Part shown: positions 5,403 through 5,679 of the stretch, one piece after another
Layout of the letters: each line of letters begins with the position of its first letter
Position numbering within the stretch: position 1 is the stretch's first letter
From: DATDMG01 sp036518955
GTDB lineage: Bacteria > Actinomycetota > Actinomycetes > Actinomycetales > Kineosporiaceae
DNA length: 5,679 nt
Direction of reading: 5' to 3'
Assembly (NCBI GenBank): GCA_036518955.1
Contig: DATDMG010000229.1
Span: 1 to 5,679, forward strand
The notes under the pieces: generated by a model
What the model was told of the DNA's origin: nothing
What the model saw: the letters and a program-made list of their open reading frames with translations, nothing else
Databases searched by the model: none
Made by a program: the position numbers and the translations under genes

Positions 5403-5432
5403 GCGGCCCCGGGCGCTGGCGCTCGGGGCCGC
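5403..5432 (-). terminator. Likely transcription terminator of hppA
   Basis: Arms GCGGCCCCGGGCGC (5403-5416) and GCGCTCGGGGCCGC (5419-5432) are inverted complements except at one position. That position is a G-U wobble on the + strand and an A-C mismatch on the - strand. The innermost pair must open to leave a 4-nt loop, giving about 13 pairs. The structure lies 15 nt after the hppA stop. On the - strand it is followed by TGCAGTTTGCC, with only a short T run. Position and strength make it a good terminator candidate. Confidence 0.65.
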
Positions 5433-5447
5433 GTCAGTTCGAGCGGG

Positions 5448-5679
5448 TCAGGCGGACGCGACCGCCTTCTCCGGCACCTCGGCGTGCAGGCTCGATGCGC
5501 GCCGCTTGGAGATCGTGACCACGGTGACGATGACGATCACAGCGATGCCCGCGACGAGAGTCCGGACCAGCGGGCTGGCGTCCGGCCCGGTGGAGTACTG
5601 GACGGCCGCCGGAGCGATGAGCACGGACACCAGGTTCATGACCTTGATCAGCGGGTTGATGGCGGGGCCCGCCGTGTCC
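5448..5679 (-). CDS. hppA: Membrane-bound ion-translocating pyrophosphatase, C-terminal end (partial)
   Basis: Reading the - strand from the window edge, codons from 5678 give DTAGPAINPLIKV directly followed by MNLVSVLIAPAAV. This matches the highly conserved last part of membrane pyrophosphatases (DTxGPAxNxLIKxMN). 76 residues are visible of a protein usually near 700-800 residues long. After this signature come a linker (QYSTGPDASPLVR) and the final hydrophobic helix TLVAGIAVIVIVTVVTIS, then a polar tail ending VASA. The enzyme couples hydrolysis of pyrophosphate to H+ (or Na+) pumping across the cytoplasmic membrane. The residues that set ion and potassium dependence are outside the window. 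The internal ATG at 5639 is Met inside the signature, not a start. The gene reads toward the methyltransferase in the same direction, with a hairpin terminator after it. Confidence 0.93.
   Translation of the reverse strand, partial: DTAGPAINPLIKVMNLVSVLIAPAAVQYSTGPDASPLVRTLVAGIAVIVIVTVVTISKRRASSLHAEVPEKAVASA

Noticed and set aside
5283..5447. sigma-70-type promoter for the methyltransferase
   Set aside because: No convincing -35/-10 pair at proper spacing on the - strand; a TTGCCA occurs but no matching -10.

Overview
The window is very GC-rich, uses GTG starts, and carries G/C-ending codons throughout. Its genes are hallmark actinobacterial ones. A filamentous or Pseudonocardia-like actinomycete fits best, but the genus is an inference and the sequence does not prove it.

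Left part (1-3707, + strand): the 3' three-quarters of a conservon (cvn) operon, the actinobacterial module of a sensor-kinase-like protein (CvnA), a Roadblock/LC7 protein (CvnB), a DUF742 protein (CvnC) and a small Ras/MglA-like GTPase (CvnD). Only the disordered C-terminal tail of CvnA is inside the window (395 residues, open at the left edge). The genes are tightly packed: cvnA and cvnB overlap by 4 nt, cvnB and cvnC are 14 nt apart, and cvnC and cvnD overlap by 20 nt. This supports one coupled transcript for one membrane-associated signalling complex. No cytochrome P450 or other fifth conservon gene follows CvnD. Two things stand out. CvnC has about 395 residues of Pro/Gly-rich sequence in front of its DUF742 domain. 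Both CvnA and CvnC also carry near-perfect 15-18 bp in-frame tandem repeats.

Middle and right part (3708-5282, - strand): a class I SAM-dependent methyltransferase of the actinobacterial type, with an extra N-terminal region, a DVGTGGG SAM motif, an NPPF motif and a C-terminal extension. Its stop codon abuts that of cvnD with no bases between them, so the conservon and this gene converge tail to tail.

Right edge (5448-5679, - strand): the C-terminal end of a membrane-bound ion-translocating pyrophosphatase (HppA), truncated by the window. The 165-nt gap between it and the methyltransferase holds a strong terminator-like hairpin, three 11-bp direct repeats, a GC-rich inverted repeat and an 8-2-8 palindrome just upstream of the methyltransferase start.

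I see no tRNA, rRNA, CRISPR array, transposase or phage gene. The clearest system here is a known type (conservon), with unusual low-complexity expansions and candidate RNA/DNA regulatory structures.
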